A program made the position numbers and the translations under genes. Shown here in pieces: positions 11,701 to 22,600 of a stretch of 55,546 nt of DNA. The stretch lies in assembly GCA_013054445.1 (NCBI GenBank), contig JAAMPI010000179.1:1-55546 (forward strand). The letters run 5' to 3'. This DNA is from Cudoniella acicularis. Taxonomy: Eukaryota; Ascomycota; Leotiomycetes; Helotiales; Helotiaceae. The notes beneath the pieces were generated by a model that did not search any database, was not told where the DNA came from, and saw only the letters and a program-made list of their open reading frames with translations. Each line of letters begins with the position of its first letter. Positions within the stretch are counted from its first letter, which is position 1.

Positions 11701-14700
11701 AAGATATAAGGTTAAGTGTTTATCGCGATTTTAAACTCTATTAGAAAACAAAATAGTAAAACATTTATAATATCGTATTTCTCTCCGATATAAAACCTTA
11801 TACCTTTTCCGAAGATCGTATATATTTTACGATCTATAATTAAACTTAAGTTATTATATTTCGTAAGGTTCTAGAGGGTTCCTATTATATACCTATATAA
11901 AAATATTACTTAAAAATCTACTTATTCTTAAATATATTTATTATAATTTTAAAGCCTTTCTTATTCGAAGAGAATACTTAAATATATTTATAAGTCGATA
12001 TAATTATATAGGTTTTAAACTCTTATATAGACACTTTATTTACTAAGACTAGGTAATAAAAAAAGAAGAGTATATTTAACAATCCCGAATATTATACTTA
12101 ATAATACTAATTACTAGATAGCTAGTACTATATTATTATAAGTAAAATATTTTTATCTAGACTAATATAATATATTATACGAATTAAATCTAGCCTTAAA
12201 AGCGAGCTTAGAAAACAGCTTATTTATATTTATTAAAAGCTATAGCTATTTGTTATAAATTATAGACTCGGAGAATTACTCTTAAATATAATAAATTATA
12301 AGATATACTAGAATTTAATATAGAAAGCGTATACCTTAAGCTATATCTCTTAATATATATAGATAACTACGAAGATTAGTTATTAGGTAGGCCTATTATA
12401 ATAATAGTTTATCTTCTTCTACGGGTATAAAACTAACGAAGCGGGTAACTATAATAAAAGAAAGATGTTAATTTCAGCTATAGTTTAGTAGAGTATAAGA
12501 AAAAAGATATATTAAATAAGTAGAACCTTTAGTATTAGAATAAAGTATGTTTAAGCCTATAGCTAGTCCTTATTAAATAATATACCTAGCTATAGTTAGA
12601 GCTAGACGTTAAATTAGTAACGCTAAATTTTAACTTACGAAGATATTAAACAACTATAATTATTAAGCTTCGGTAAACCGCGTAACCTACTAGGGAAGTA
12701 GGGATAGTAGTTAATACTAGCGGTAATTACGATAGTGATATTAGAAGAATAATCTAGGATAGTAGAGATAATAGTAGATAAAGTTAGTATCGTCGTTATA
12801 GAAGCTAGGAGAACTATAGCAGGGAAACAAGTTAGTAGTATTAACGGGCGTAACGATAATAATCTAGCTAGGGAGTAGTACTACTAGAGATATTACTTTA
12901 TATACGAATACCACCTTACTAATAGCTTTTTATCGTATAATCCTATAATAAAACCGTTGTCCCGGAACTTATATTCTTAGCTAGTAACTAGAATAAAAAT
13001 GTCGAAAACAATACTATATATAACCGACTCGCCGGAACTTCTTATACCGGCTAATAATCGATTATAGTATAGTACTACGCTTACTGTCCGTTAACTCGTA
13101 CCGGATGTTTTTTCTAGCTCGTCGTCTTTAGCCTAGAATAATAATAGAAAAGGACCCGTTAAAGCTAGGAGTATAAAGTTAGGCTATATAACAAATAGAC
13201 TATAAGAGATAGAATATATAAACTAAGAGGTCTAGCTGACTATCGTCTTTATATTATAAGACAGGTTTTTTTTTAAAATAAGGAAAATAATATTAAAATT
13301 AATATTAGTTACTTAATAGACCCGATTTAGAAGCCCCCGTAATTAAAAATCAATTAAGAAACTATTAGTCAAGGTCGCGCTTATTATTATCTTAAAAGTA
13401 TTAGTATAGATATTATTATCGTTTATAATATTACCTATTATATAATATTAGACTACTAGTCTAGTTAAAGTAGCCGAAGAATATAGCTAGAACCTAAGTC
13501 GCTTAAGTAACTTATAAATAGTATATAATATATTATACTACTAGGTCTTCGATAACTCGCTATTAATTCCCTACTATATAGTTAAAATATCTCTTCTAAT
13601 CTAATACGCCGTTATTTTAATAATATTAGGCTCGGTAGTAGCTCTTATTAGTATAATAGCTATCCTCGGAATCCTCGTATATTAATATAGAAAGCGCGTA
13701 ATATTTATAAAAAAGGGCTTAACTAAATCTAAGGCACTTTTAAAAACTAAGTTAGAAGACGCCTAAACTCTTAATACCCGGTCTAGACGAACCAGAATCG
13801 TAGGCCTCGTTTAAATCAGCTTACTTTAAAGACTATAATAAGATAAGATACTACGATATTCTACGATAATAATAAATAGTTATCCTAATTAATTTAAGAC
13901 TCTAAAACCTACCCTTTACTTTCGTAATATATATTAGACACTAAGTAAAGGGTATATAGTATATATAACCGTAGGCTTTTGATTAGCTTATATTATAACT
14001 CTTGTTCTAGAGAAATTCGATATATAATATAGAAAAATATCGTTCTACTACTAGTAAAAGCGAGGCTAAGACTAGTTACTAGATACTATAAGAACAAACT
14101 AAGGGAGCTAAGGCGAAAGAACGAGAAGCGATCTAGGCTAACGAAACTTAAACTTACGAGACGAAACCCTTATCGTAGTAGACGTGTCTAGAAAACTACG
14201 CGAAAGTTAATACGAATACTACTCGTTAAGCTAAAAGACCTAAGTCCGATCTTTAAGTAGTAGAGTATACGGAGGTTATATAGAGTAATACGGAAGGTCT
14301 CTAAGTAGGTAGTTTAATTATATAAGACGAATCTAAGATCTTCTCTATTATATAAGGTATAATAACGCTTTTAAAATATATAAAAAGATAAAATTTAAAA
14401 TATTCTAGATCCGCGATAGCCTTTTATATATCGTATCGGCTATCCTAATTTATCTACTTAGTCTATAAGAAAACCGACAGGTAAATTATACTTATAAATA
14501 TAAGGCTTTACTAGTAGCTGCCTAAAGGTATTAAAGATAATAAGTAAAGGCTTAATATCTTCTAGTTATAGAATAGTTTATTTTAATTTATTCTAAATAA
14601 TACTTAGACTCCGGGATATCGACTTTTCTACTTGATTACCTAATACGCTAGCCTAGGTCTAGTATTCCTTAATTAGTTAATAATACTAATATTTTAAAAT

Positions 14701-15060
14701 TAGCTTATATATTTAAACTTAAGTTTTATTTTTTATTATATTAATAAAGTTATATTATTAAAAGACTTTATAATCTAGATAAACTAATATCTTTCGCTCT
14801 AAGAACCGCTTAAGCCGTACTAGGTGAAAACCGTATATTTAACTTAGGTTTCTACTATAAAAAGTATATCTTATATATATTAGTCTAATCGAGATCCTAG
14901 TCTACTAGTTCTATATTATACGCGTAGACGATCTTTATAAGCTAGAGCGCTATTTGCTTATACGTAAAGCTACGGTAAGGTAGTCTTATTAGTATCTTAA
15001 TAGGTTAACTCGAAAAAGCTACGTAGGGGAAGGTAGTAACTTATAGTTTTCTAGGGTAGA
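8720..15060. repeat. TpA-rich RIP-degraded tract, about 6.3 kb
   Basis: Same composition as the tract at 1-4,400: very high TA content, with CpA and TpG depleted and stops throughout. It is not uniformly repetitive. At least one former protein-coding gene is still legible (10,400-11,330, minus strand). A second stretch (about 12,890-13,860, plus strand) reads as coding-like sequence if TAG/TAA are taken as mutated CAG/CAA, but I cannot name it. No rRNA, tRNA or intact transposase was seen. Confidence 0.7.
10400..11330 (-). pseudogene. RIP-killed gene, nucleotidyltransferase-like (GS-x-A ... SDxDF pattern)
   Basis: One minus-strand frame can be followed from about 11,330 to about 10,450 although it holds some ten stops. 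The stops sit where Gln (CAA/CAG to TAA/TAG) or Trp (TGG to TAG) would be expected, the signature of RIP. Legible pieces include KLPYELVKEIIILIS (F-box-like opening), RYTGIIILGSKAAKYF, ASSDVDFYC, YYLSLIGVE then a stop then STVEPR, and FTIKLRLLRGTLRYKG. The G-S-[KR]-A spaced about 15 residues before S-D-[VW]-D-F recalls a nucleotidyltransferase active-site pattern found in uncharacterised fungal proteins. This is inference from motif spacing only. The protein must have been well over 300 residues and present in several copies for RIP to act. Confidence 0.45.
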
Positions 15061-15063
15061 CGC

Positions 15064-15280
15064 TGTCACAGACCTGGTTTGACGCGTCCCCCTTACCTGA
15101 CGCGTCCCCCCCTTGTCACGTGTCCTGGTCCGTGCTAGACTCACCTCCTGTATATAAGGCCCCTTNAGGGCCACCTCTCTTCTTCTCTCCTTAGCTTAGT
15201 TTCTTCGAGAATATAGCACCTTCTTGCAAATACGTCCCTACGTGACGTCAGGGCCCTAGTGCCTTTATAGAGCTGTAACA
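15064..15280. repeat. Solo LTR of a retrotransposon (candidate)
   Basis: The segment begins TGTCACAG and ends CTGTAACA, an imperfect 8-bp terminal inverted repeat of the TG...CA kind. It spans 217 bp. It contains a TATA box (TATATAAGG near 15,151) and an 18-bp direct repeat (TGACGCGTCCCCC at 15,080-15,092 and 15,098-15,110). Its composition is GC-rich and unmutated, in sharp contrast to the RIP tract it abuts, so it is a later arrival. The five bases on either side (GACGC, CCTTT) do not match, so no target-site duplication supports a clean insertion. I see no primer-binding site or polypurine tract beside it. One ambiguous base (n) lies at 15,166 inside a near-palindrome. Confidence 0.5.
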
Positions 15281-15870
15281 CCTTTAAACAAGCCGATTAT
15301 TGTAAAAGGACAAGAATAAAGGGAGTAGACCGCATCCCCTAAAATTGCGGTATAAACACAAATTACAGGCACATCTTTATCGTTGACTTGAAAAAAAAAA
15401 AATTTCCTTAAGGGAGAAGAGAGGGTATAAATACATCTATGGATAGTCCGGAGCGGAGGAACTAACCCTCCGAGAATGACAGCTTTCCCTACTACATTGT
15501 CTCACGTAAATCCTTGAGGTGTATCTATAGTGAATTCTTGAAGCCTTCGCCCTTGTGACACACTCTCACGACCTAACATATAGCAAAGATCACGTGGTGT
15601 GTTATCGGGTTCGGGGGTTCCTGACCTAGGACGATAACTAGATAACTCGTGATCATCATACCATCTATATAGCTATATAGTTTTCCTTTATAGAGCTGCA
15701 TGCTCAACTTCAATATATAACTTTCTGCACTGATTTACTTGACACTTCAATTGACGATTAAACCTAACGACCACGTGATATGGAACGTTGCACACACCAA
15801 CTTCGGCCTTCCGTAGAGCCTTTATTTATAGAAGATAGGAACTCCACTCACGGCATATATCAATAAGGAA
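15281..15870. other. Gene-free stretch with a 10-bp inverted repeat around CACGTG
   Basis: Moderately AT-rich, no open frame. ATCACGTGGT (15,589-15,598) and its exact inverse ACCACGTGAT (15,770-15,779) bracket about 170 bp. The sequence CCTTTATAGAGCTG near the end of the LTR recurs at about 15,686, suggesting related repeat debris. Confidence 0.4.
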
Positions 15871-15871
15871 T

Positions 15872-16136
15872 TGCTGTGTGAGATGGCGTATAGAGCATAG
15901 GATTATTTTAATACTACACCCTTCTACGAGCCCTGATATGAACCCTATTGAGAAATCCTAGAGGCGGATCAAGCAGGCATTGTACAAACGCCGGAGGCAG
16001 CCTACAACTAAGGCCGAAATAGAAGCTATGGTTCGCGAGGAATAGGATAGAATACTATAGGAATAGATTAATCAATTAATTTTAAAGCAGGAATATTAGG
16101 TTAGTGTATTAATGGAGCGCCATGGGTGATCAACTC
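15872..16136 (+). pseudogene. Tc1/mariner transposase C-terminal remnant
   Basis: The plus-strand frame ending at 16,136 carries the hallmark end of a Tc1/mariner DDE transposase, HPSTSPDMNPIEKS. A stop replaces the expected Trp of NPIE-x-x-W. Then come RRIKQALYKRRRQPTTKAE, EAMVREE-stop-DRI, LILKQEY-stop-VSVLMERHG-stop-STPN. Almost every stop falls where Trp is normal in this family (TGG changed to TAG or TGA). The N-terminal DNA-binding and most of the catalytic domain are absent or unreadable. Terminal inverted repeats were not found. Confidence 0.75.
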
Positions 16137-16344
16137 CTAATTAAATGCCGGCGCATGCCTTATAGCCTAAAAGCCTAGACTTTTGTCGGTAGGATCGTTA
16201 CGTAGTGGGGCGGATCACCATGCAAGGTGACATGCCAAGCTTCATCCTTCAAGCGACTGACTGCTGCCTACAGTCGACGTTCGTCCATCTTTACATATTC
16301 TTTCCTTTCATTGTTGTCGCACTTTCAATCTCAATCCATCGAAC

Positions 16345-17432
16345 ATGTCGGCCAGCCTCGTAGGCATACTCGCTCGACGGGGTATAGAGCTCCACAATGC
16401 TCGTAAAGAGCATGCGGGCTCAAATCAGTTCCCGATAAAGCCAGCGGTTTTGGTCGTGACAACGGTGGTATTCTTCGCTGCATTCATTTGGGTATGTCCG
16501 ACTAAAGAATCATACCTGTATTTGCTAACTTGGTTAAGATCCAATACATCTTCGGCCGCGTTATCCCCACTCTCGCTATGATCGAATCGCGACCGGACTT
16601 GTCTAGCTATGAGCATCTTCCTACCGAAGATCAAGATACGGATGCGACCGTAGAGAAAGACCAAGAGCTCGAGTCTGTTAAATCAAAGCCTATTACCACA
16701 AGTCTCCAGTTAACACTCAAGCTTCTCAAATCCCGAGGCGGAAGACGCGGGTTCCGTATATTATTAATTACACAAACGCTCATTGGATGGACCGCGGCTT
16801 TCTTCTCCGCATTACCATATGTCCCTACAGGTGTAGGTCTTGTACTTGCACCGGTTATCTGGGCCCAGCCTTTGGCTTCATGGACCCATCTTATCATCTC
16901 GGAGCGAAATCCGAAGCCTTGGTATCGCTATCTCGCCCTCTCAATGAAGACGTGGAGAAAGCTTGCAGTTCCCACAGCTGTTGTTGCATTAATTGAGAAC
17001 GCCTCCATTCTTCTCCCGATTTATGCTGCCTATGCCGCTGGATTTGGACAGAAGCGCCCGCAGGAAATCGCCAAGCTTTCCACTCAAGAGAGGAACATCA
17101 TGATCGGGAAAGGCGCTGGAATCTTTTCTTTGGCAATGGCTCTTACTATCGTGCTTGCTATCCCAGCTAGCGTCGTCTTGACCCGAGTTCAAGCCTCGCT
17201 TCTTCCTGAATCTGAAGAGACAATTGTCCCGTTCGACCGTACCTTCAAGGGCAAGGTTGTCCCTGAAACTGTTGGCGGATCTGGTGTTATTGGTATGCTT
17301 GATGCCTGGACGACATTCGATTGGAGCGATCGTATTCGACTTGTCAAGACATACGTCAAGGTTTTCTTGATATATCTTGCTCTTATTGGCCTCTTTATAG
17401 TCGTTATCTACTTAGAACTTGTCATGCTGTAA
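16345..17432 (+). CDS. Conserved fungal multi-pass membrane protein, function unknown
   Basis: Two exons: 16,345-16,491 and 16,539-17,432. The 47-nt intron (GTATGT...GCTAAC...TTAAG) is phase 0 and gives a protein of 346 residues. The N-terminus has a hydrophobic helix at about residues 31-52. An acidic linker (about 70-95) follows. Four or more further helices come next, including ILLITQTLIGWTAAFF, a Pro-rich TGVGLVLAPVIW segment, LAVPTAVVALIENASILLP, MALTIVLAIPASVVL and a C-terminal FLIYLALIGLFIVVIYL. A soluble loop between the last two carries RVQASLLPESEETIVPFDRT. I do not recognise a named family. Length, intron and codon use look like a functioning conserved gene, and it is the first intact gene after the accessory compartment. 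Confidence 0.8.
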
Positions 17433-19481
17433 TGCAGCGACCTGAAGAGGATTGTCCTCGGTCAACGACTGACCTGACCGAATTGTAAAATTGGGATGAT
17501 CTAACCGTTTTTGCTTTCACTCATGGCTTTATTATTCTTCAACCCTAGATATTAGGGCACTTGTGAATGTGGAAGAGGATTGAGCTCTGGTAGAGCTAGC
17601 TAGAAGTGAGCTGGACGGTCAAAGGGATAAGGAAATGATTTGTCGAAGTCCATATGTTTGCCTTCGTGTACAATATAAGTGAAATGTAAATGCATGTGCC
17701 CTCTAGCCAATAAGCAGCCTTTTGGATTGCCGGTGGTTGCCTACTAAAGGAGGGCGGCTGCAAATACTTTGCTAGCAAGACCGCACATGATATATGCAGG
17801 ATAGTGAACAGGCTTAGAAGAGGGAGAAACTGATAGATTACTATTGAATAATAACTGATTGCCGCAAGACTAATATCTCGAAGTATTCGAATAATAATTC
17901 TGTAAGCGATGCCTAGCTCACAAGAGATTACCTCGTCAATTCACATACTTGACAAATCTGACGCTAATATATCATTTATTTGTGTGGACACCCAAGTTTC
18001 TGATTATTAAAAGCATAAAGTTGCATATATATTTTAAACTTCTGAGTTGATTGTAAATAGCAGCACTTGCAAGCCAATCGATCTATATCTAGGCTCCCAC
18101 GTGTTCTAAAAGAATACTCGGACTAGTGGGTCAGCTTTCACGTTCCGCAGCTTCTAACTTACAACTCTATTTTATTTAATATTGCTGACTAAAAATCCGT
18201 TCCTGTTTTGATTGTCTTTGGGCCTTGCGGGCTTGGTTTGGTCTAGTCTTTGGACTTTTTTGGATCTCATGTTCTATAGTTCAGTTGTATCAGATGGATT
18301 TTGTAGTATGACTTAATTGTAGAGTAAATTGGCTATGGGAGAGCTATTATATGTGGTGATGTACGCACGTAGCTAACGAGTCTTGAAACCAATCCTTTAG
18401 GTTTACCTGATGCTTCGCGCACGTGAAATTCACTGAAAGCTGCCAGTGTTCGTGCTGTGTATGCGTAGTGATAGGTTTATTGGCTATTGGATTGCTGTCT
18501 AAATATTTGGACCACTTATCTCCGGACTGTGGAGGGGGATGGATATCTTCCTCGGTAGAGAGATAAATGCCACATGACACAGGCAAACACGATTTGTTCG
18601 CTGAGCGATGTCAGGTGATGCCAAGAGTTCGATTTCACGTGTATTTAGTCAACCTTCAGCGCTCAGATTTAATGCCTGATTCGTCAGCAAACTGAAGAAT
18701 GAAGTCGCTTTACATTCTCGAATCACATAGGGAGGCTCCGAATATCAGTCGGAGTATTCTTCTTTCATTAATAAAACTTTCGTAACTATAGTGAACTAAG
18801 CACTCGCTTTCACTCATTTGTGGATCCTTGGTGTTAGCGTGCCTCATAGTTTGAATATGGACGTGAGCTCTTTACTTAGAAATGTGTGGGAATAAATCAC
18901 TCGAACAAATTTCGAACAACACCATGAATTCTGTAAATTAGAAACATAAAAAAAATTGGAGGAAAAATACTTGCTGTTTTAAAATGATTCCTTTGAAGCG
19001 CCTCACGATCCCGCGTTGGTAATACCTTCGCTAATATAGCCTGTAGCAAAGCACGTGATCTTACTTCTTACCTTTTAACACCTCTCTCTACCTTGATCTC
19101 AGAATCCAAAATTCAAGCTAATGCTACAAGATGCTAAAAAGAGATATTATATTATATCCTCTGATAGAAATATATACTGGTTGAACGCATTCTATTAGTG
19201 TAAAAATATTTCTGAATTTATACCTGTGCCTCTATCAATTTCCTTTTCTCAGAGACAGCGGACAGGTCTCGGGCATCCGGACGCGGAGGTGTTCTGCGGT
19301 AGCCTGATAGGGGGTGGGGGCTGAAGTCCACCCCATCGACCTGCAGGCGCCTTCTGCCTCATCAACATCGACATCGTGACAATATTTCATCCGTTGGACA
19401 GAAATGTCTGCAACTTTGTGCCCTAGAGCCTGCATTCGACTTGTGATGCTGACTGTCCAACCTTCGTGATAAGCAATATAA
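17433..19481. other. Gene-free intergenic stretch
   Basis: About 2 kb of AT-rich sequence with no convincing exon. Several CACGTG E-box-like hexamers occur (18,100; 18,419; 18,636; 19,052). It holds the 3' flank of the membrane-protein gene and the presumed promoter of the NLR gene. Confidence 0.5.
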
Positions 19482-19631
19482 TGGTTCGTCCCGGGGAGGT
19501 CTACCACAACCTCCGTTACCACCAGCTACCGTAATGCCTGTACTGTAACCTTATTTAATTCTTTCGTAGTTCTCTCGACCCTTTTCTCAACGTCACAAAT
19601 CGTCCACGAATTCCCTAGAAAGCGCGCTCAG

Positions 19632-22600
19632 GCGCTTATCAACCTCGACGCAACAGACGGACGCGGACGCGCCCGTTGATGTTATTGGAAGTTTGGGATT
19701 GACTCTCTTGTTCCTGCCTTCAGAGCCGCTGATCGACTTTATATTCGTGCATGGACTAGGCGGAGGCTCGCGGAAAACATGGGCGCTATCGAAGGACCCA
19801 TTACATTACTGGCCTCGAGAATGGCTTCCTCGAGACTCGTCCTTCAAGAATGTGCGGATACACACCTTCGGATATGCGTCGAAATGGACCGAGATCAAGT
19901 CGAGCGCTCTCAACGTCCACGACTTCGCGAAATCCTTGGTGACAGCCATCCAGGATTCACCTCATATGGGCACAGGACATAGAACACCACTGGTATTGAT
20001 TGGGCACAGTATGGGCGGACTAGTAATTAAAAAGGCATATATGATTGCTCGGGAGGATCCTCTTTACAATGCTCTTGGGGAAAGATTTCATACTATGGTC
20101 TTTCTTGGAACTCCACATCGAGGATCTGGATTAGCAAGGGTGCTTGATTATTCGCTGAAGAGCGTGCTCTTACCTCATGGCTCCAAAGCATATGTTGAAG
20201 ACCTCAAGGATGATTCGGTTATGCTCCAGCTCATCAACGATGGATTCCGTCATATTTCTGGGAATCTCCAGCTACGTTCATTCTACGAAGTGGTGGAAAC
20301 CCAATTTGGCCCGACCTCTAGCTTGATTGTGAGCCGTGAGTCTGCTGTTTTGGGATATCCCAACGAACGTAGTGCCCTAATAAATGCGAACCATCGTGGA
20401 ATCTGCAAGTTTGAAAGCCCATCAGATGCCAATTACGTGACTGTCCGGAATGCGCTTGCTTCCATCACCAAAGATATCGAGGATGAGTTATGTCACCAGA
20501 AGCGAGAAGAGCAGCAAAAACAAGTTCGCATCCTAGAGAAATACCTCGGAGTACATGAGAGATCGGAAGACGACCTTGCTGCTTATGAGGAGCGGCAGAT
20601 CGAGGGTTCTTGTCAATGGCTGACTACGTCAGATACATTCTGCGAGTGGAGGGATGGGTTTGCACCTGGCAAAGAAGTCTTTTGGTTCAACGGTCAGCCA
20701 GGATCAGGCAAGAGCTTCATCGCTGCACATGTCGTCAATTCATTGCAAGACCTCAACATGGACTGTAGCTATTCCTTCATTAGACATGGCGATAAGTCGA
20801 GCTCAACTCTGGAATCGTGCCTTCGATCTCTTGCTTTTCAAATAGCACTAATGAATTTCAATGTCCGGGAAGAAATATTGGCAATGCAGCAAAATGATGT
20901 TCACTTCGATCGAGACGAACCACGAGCCCTATGGCGAAAGCTCTTTGTCGGTGGCATTTTCCGAGCAACATTCCAACGCACACAATATTGGATTATTGAC
21001 GCTTTAGATGAATGTCCTAATTATAGCGCTTTGTTTCCTTTGCTTGCAAAGCTTGATAGCAGAGTCCCTTTGCGTATTTTCATCACAAGTCGCTTATCAC
21101 CAACAATCCAAAAGGGGTTCTCACAACTGCGAAATGTTACAACGGAAACCGCTTCCCCGGAGAATACCCTTAGCGACATCAAATCATATGTGAAAAAGAA
21201 GGTGAAAGAGCTTGATATCGATCACGTAGAGTATCGGCAGAAAATAACATCAACAATCATTGAAAAGTCCGAGGGATGTTTCTTGTGGGTTGTCCTTGTC
21301 TTGGAAGAGCTCGAAAACGTTTTCAGCGAGTCAGAAATCGACCTCATTCTCATGGAGGTACCGGTGGGCATGGATCCATTGTACGAAAGGACCTTGGAGA
21401 GAATGTCCCAGGCTCCACGAGGAAAACCACTCGCAAAAGCAATTCTAATGTGGTCAACTTGTGCAACCCGCGCACTAACAGTTGAAGAACTCGAAGCTGC
21501 ATTGCGAATACAGACGAAAGACAAGGGTATATTCGCCTTAGAGAAATTCATATCGTCCAGGTGCGGCCATTTGGTTTACGTAGACAGATACAAGAAGGTT
21601 CGGATGATCCACCAGACAGCCAAAGAATTCCTCTTGCGGGATGATCTAGATTCCGAATTTGCAATCAAAGGTCGTGATGCACACAGCGAACTCGCAGACA
21701 CTTGTCTCCAATATTTGACCAGCGAAGAAATGAAAGCACCAAGAAGTCGCAAGCTCATCACGCCTTCAGATCAACGAATGAAGAAAAGGTCCTCCTTTGC
21801 AGACTATGCCTGTACGTCATTCAGTGATCACCTCAGAAGGGTAGATACAACAAGTGATACTTATATGGACTTGCTTGATAAATTTCTTCGATCCAATATA
21901 CTGAGCTGGATCGAAGCGGTTGCTGCCAAAGGAACCTTGAGTCCTGTGATCCTAACTGCGAAAAACCTTCGAGGGTTCTTGGAATCTCGGGGAAATCATC
22001 GAGGGCCAATTGGAAAACAATTCCAGCTTATTGGTAATTGGAGCACTGATCTTGGGCGCGTTGCGGCCAAATTTGGAAGGAATCTATTGGAATTGCCTAC
22101 CGCAATATACTGGCTTATTCCACCATTCTGCCCCCTGGAGAGCCCCATCAAAGTCCAATTTGGATCCTCCCAGGGTTGCATCTCAGTCACTGGGCTTTCG
22201 AACACAGCCTGGAACGATAGACTTACATGCAAGACCTATTACAACGAGCAAGCGGGTTCCACAGCGTGCAGTGATAAGCACTTTGCAGTTGGCTTGTCAA
22301 GTGGCATTGTTCACTTGTACTTTCAAGATACTTGTCAAGAAGCGAGAATTTTGAAGCACAGTGGGCGACGAGATCCTATAAAGCTCATGGTATTTGACAC
22401 ATCTGGGGGCCTGCTCCTTTGCGCTGGAGTCAGAAGCATTCGACTATGGAATATCGTGAACGGAACAGAGGTTTGGAGTTCGGCGCTATCAGTCCTACCC
22501 GTCGCAGTTCTATTTATAGAGAGGGACACGACGGTGATTTCCATTTCAAATCAAAATACCCTCACCACTCGAGAGACATTGACGGGCAAAATTATCTCAT

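Noticed and set aside
18347..18586. Minus-strand open frame of 79 codons in the intergenic region
   Set aside because: His/Thr-rich, no start context or splice signals and no homology I recognise; likely chance.
19235..19522. Minus-strand open frame of 95 codons upstream of the NLR gene
   Set aside because: It begins at a non-ATG codon and overlaps the proposed first exon of the NLR gene; no domain seen.
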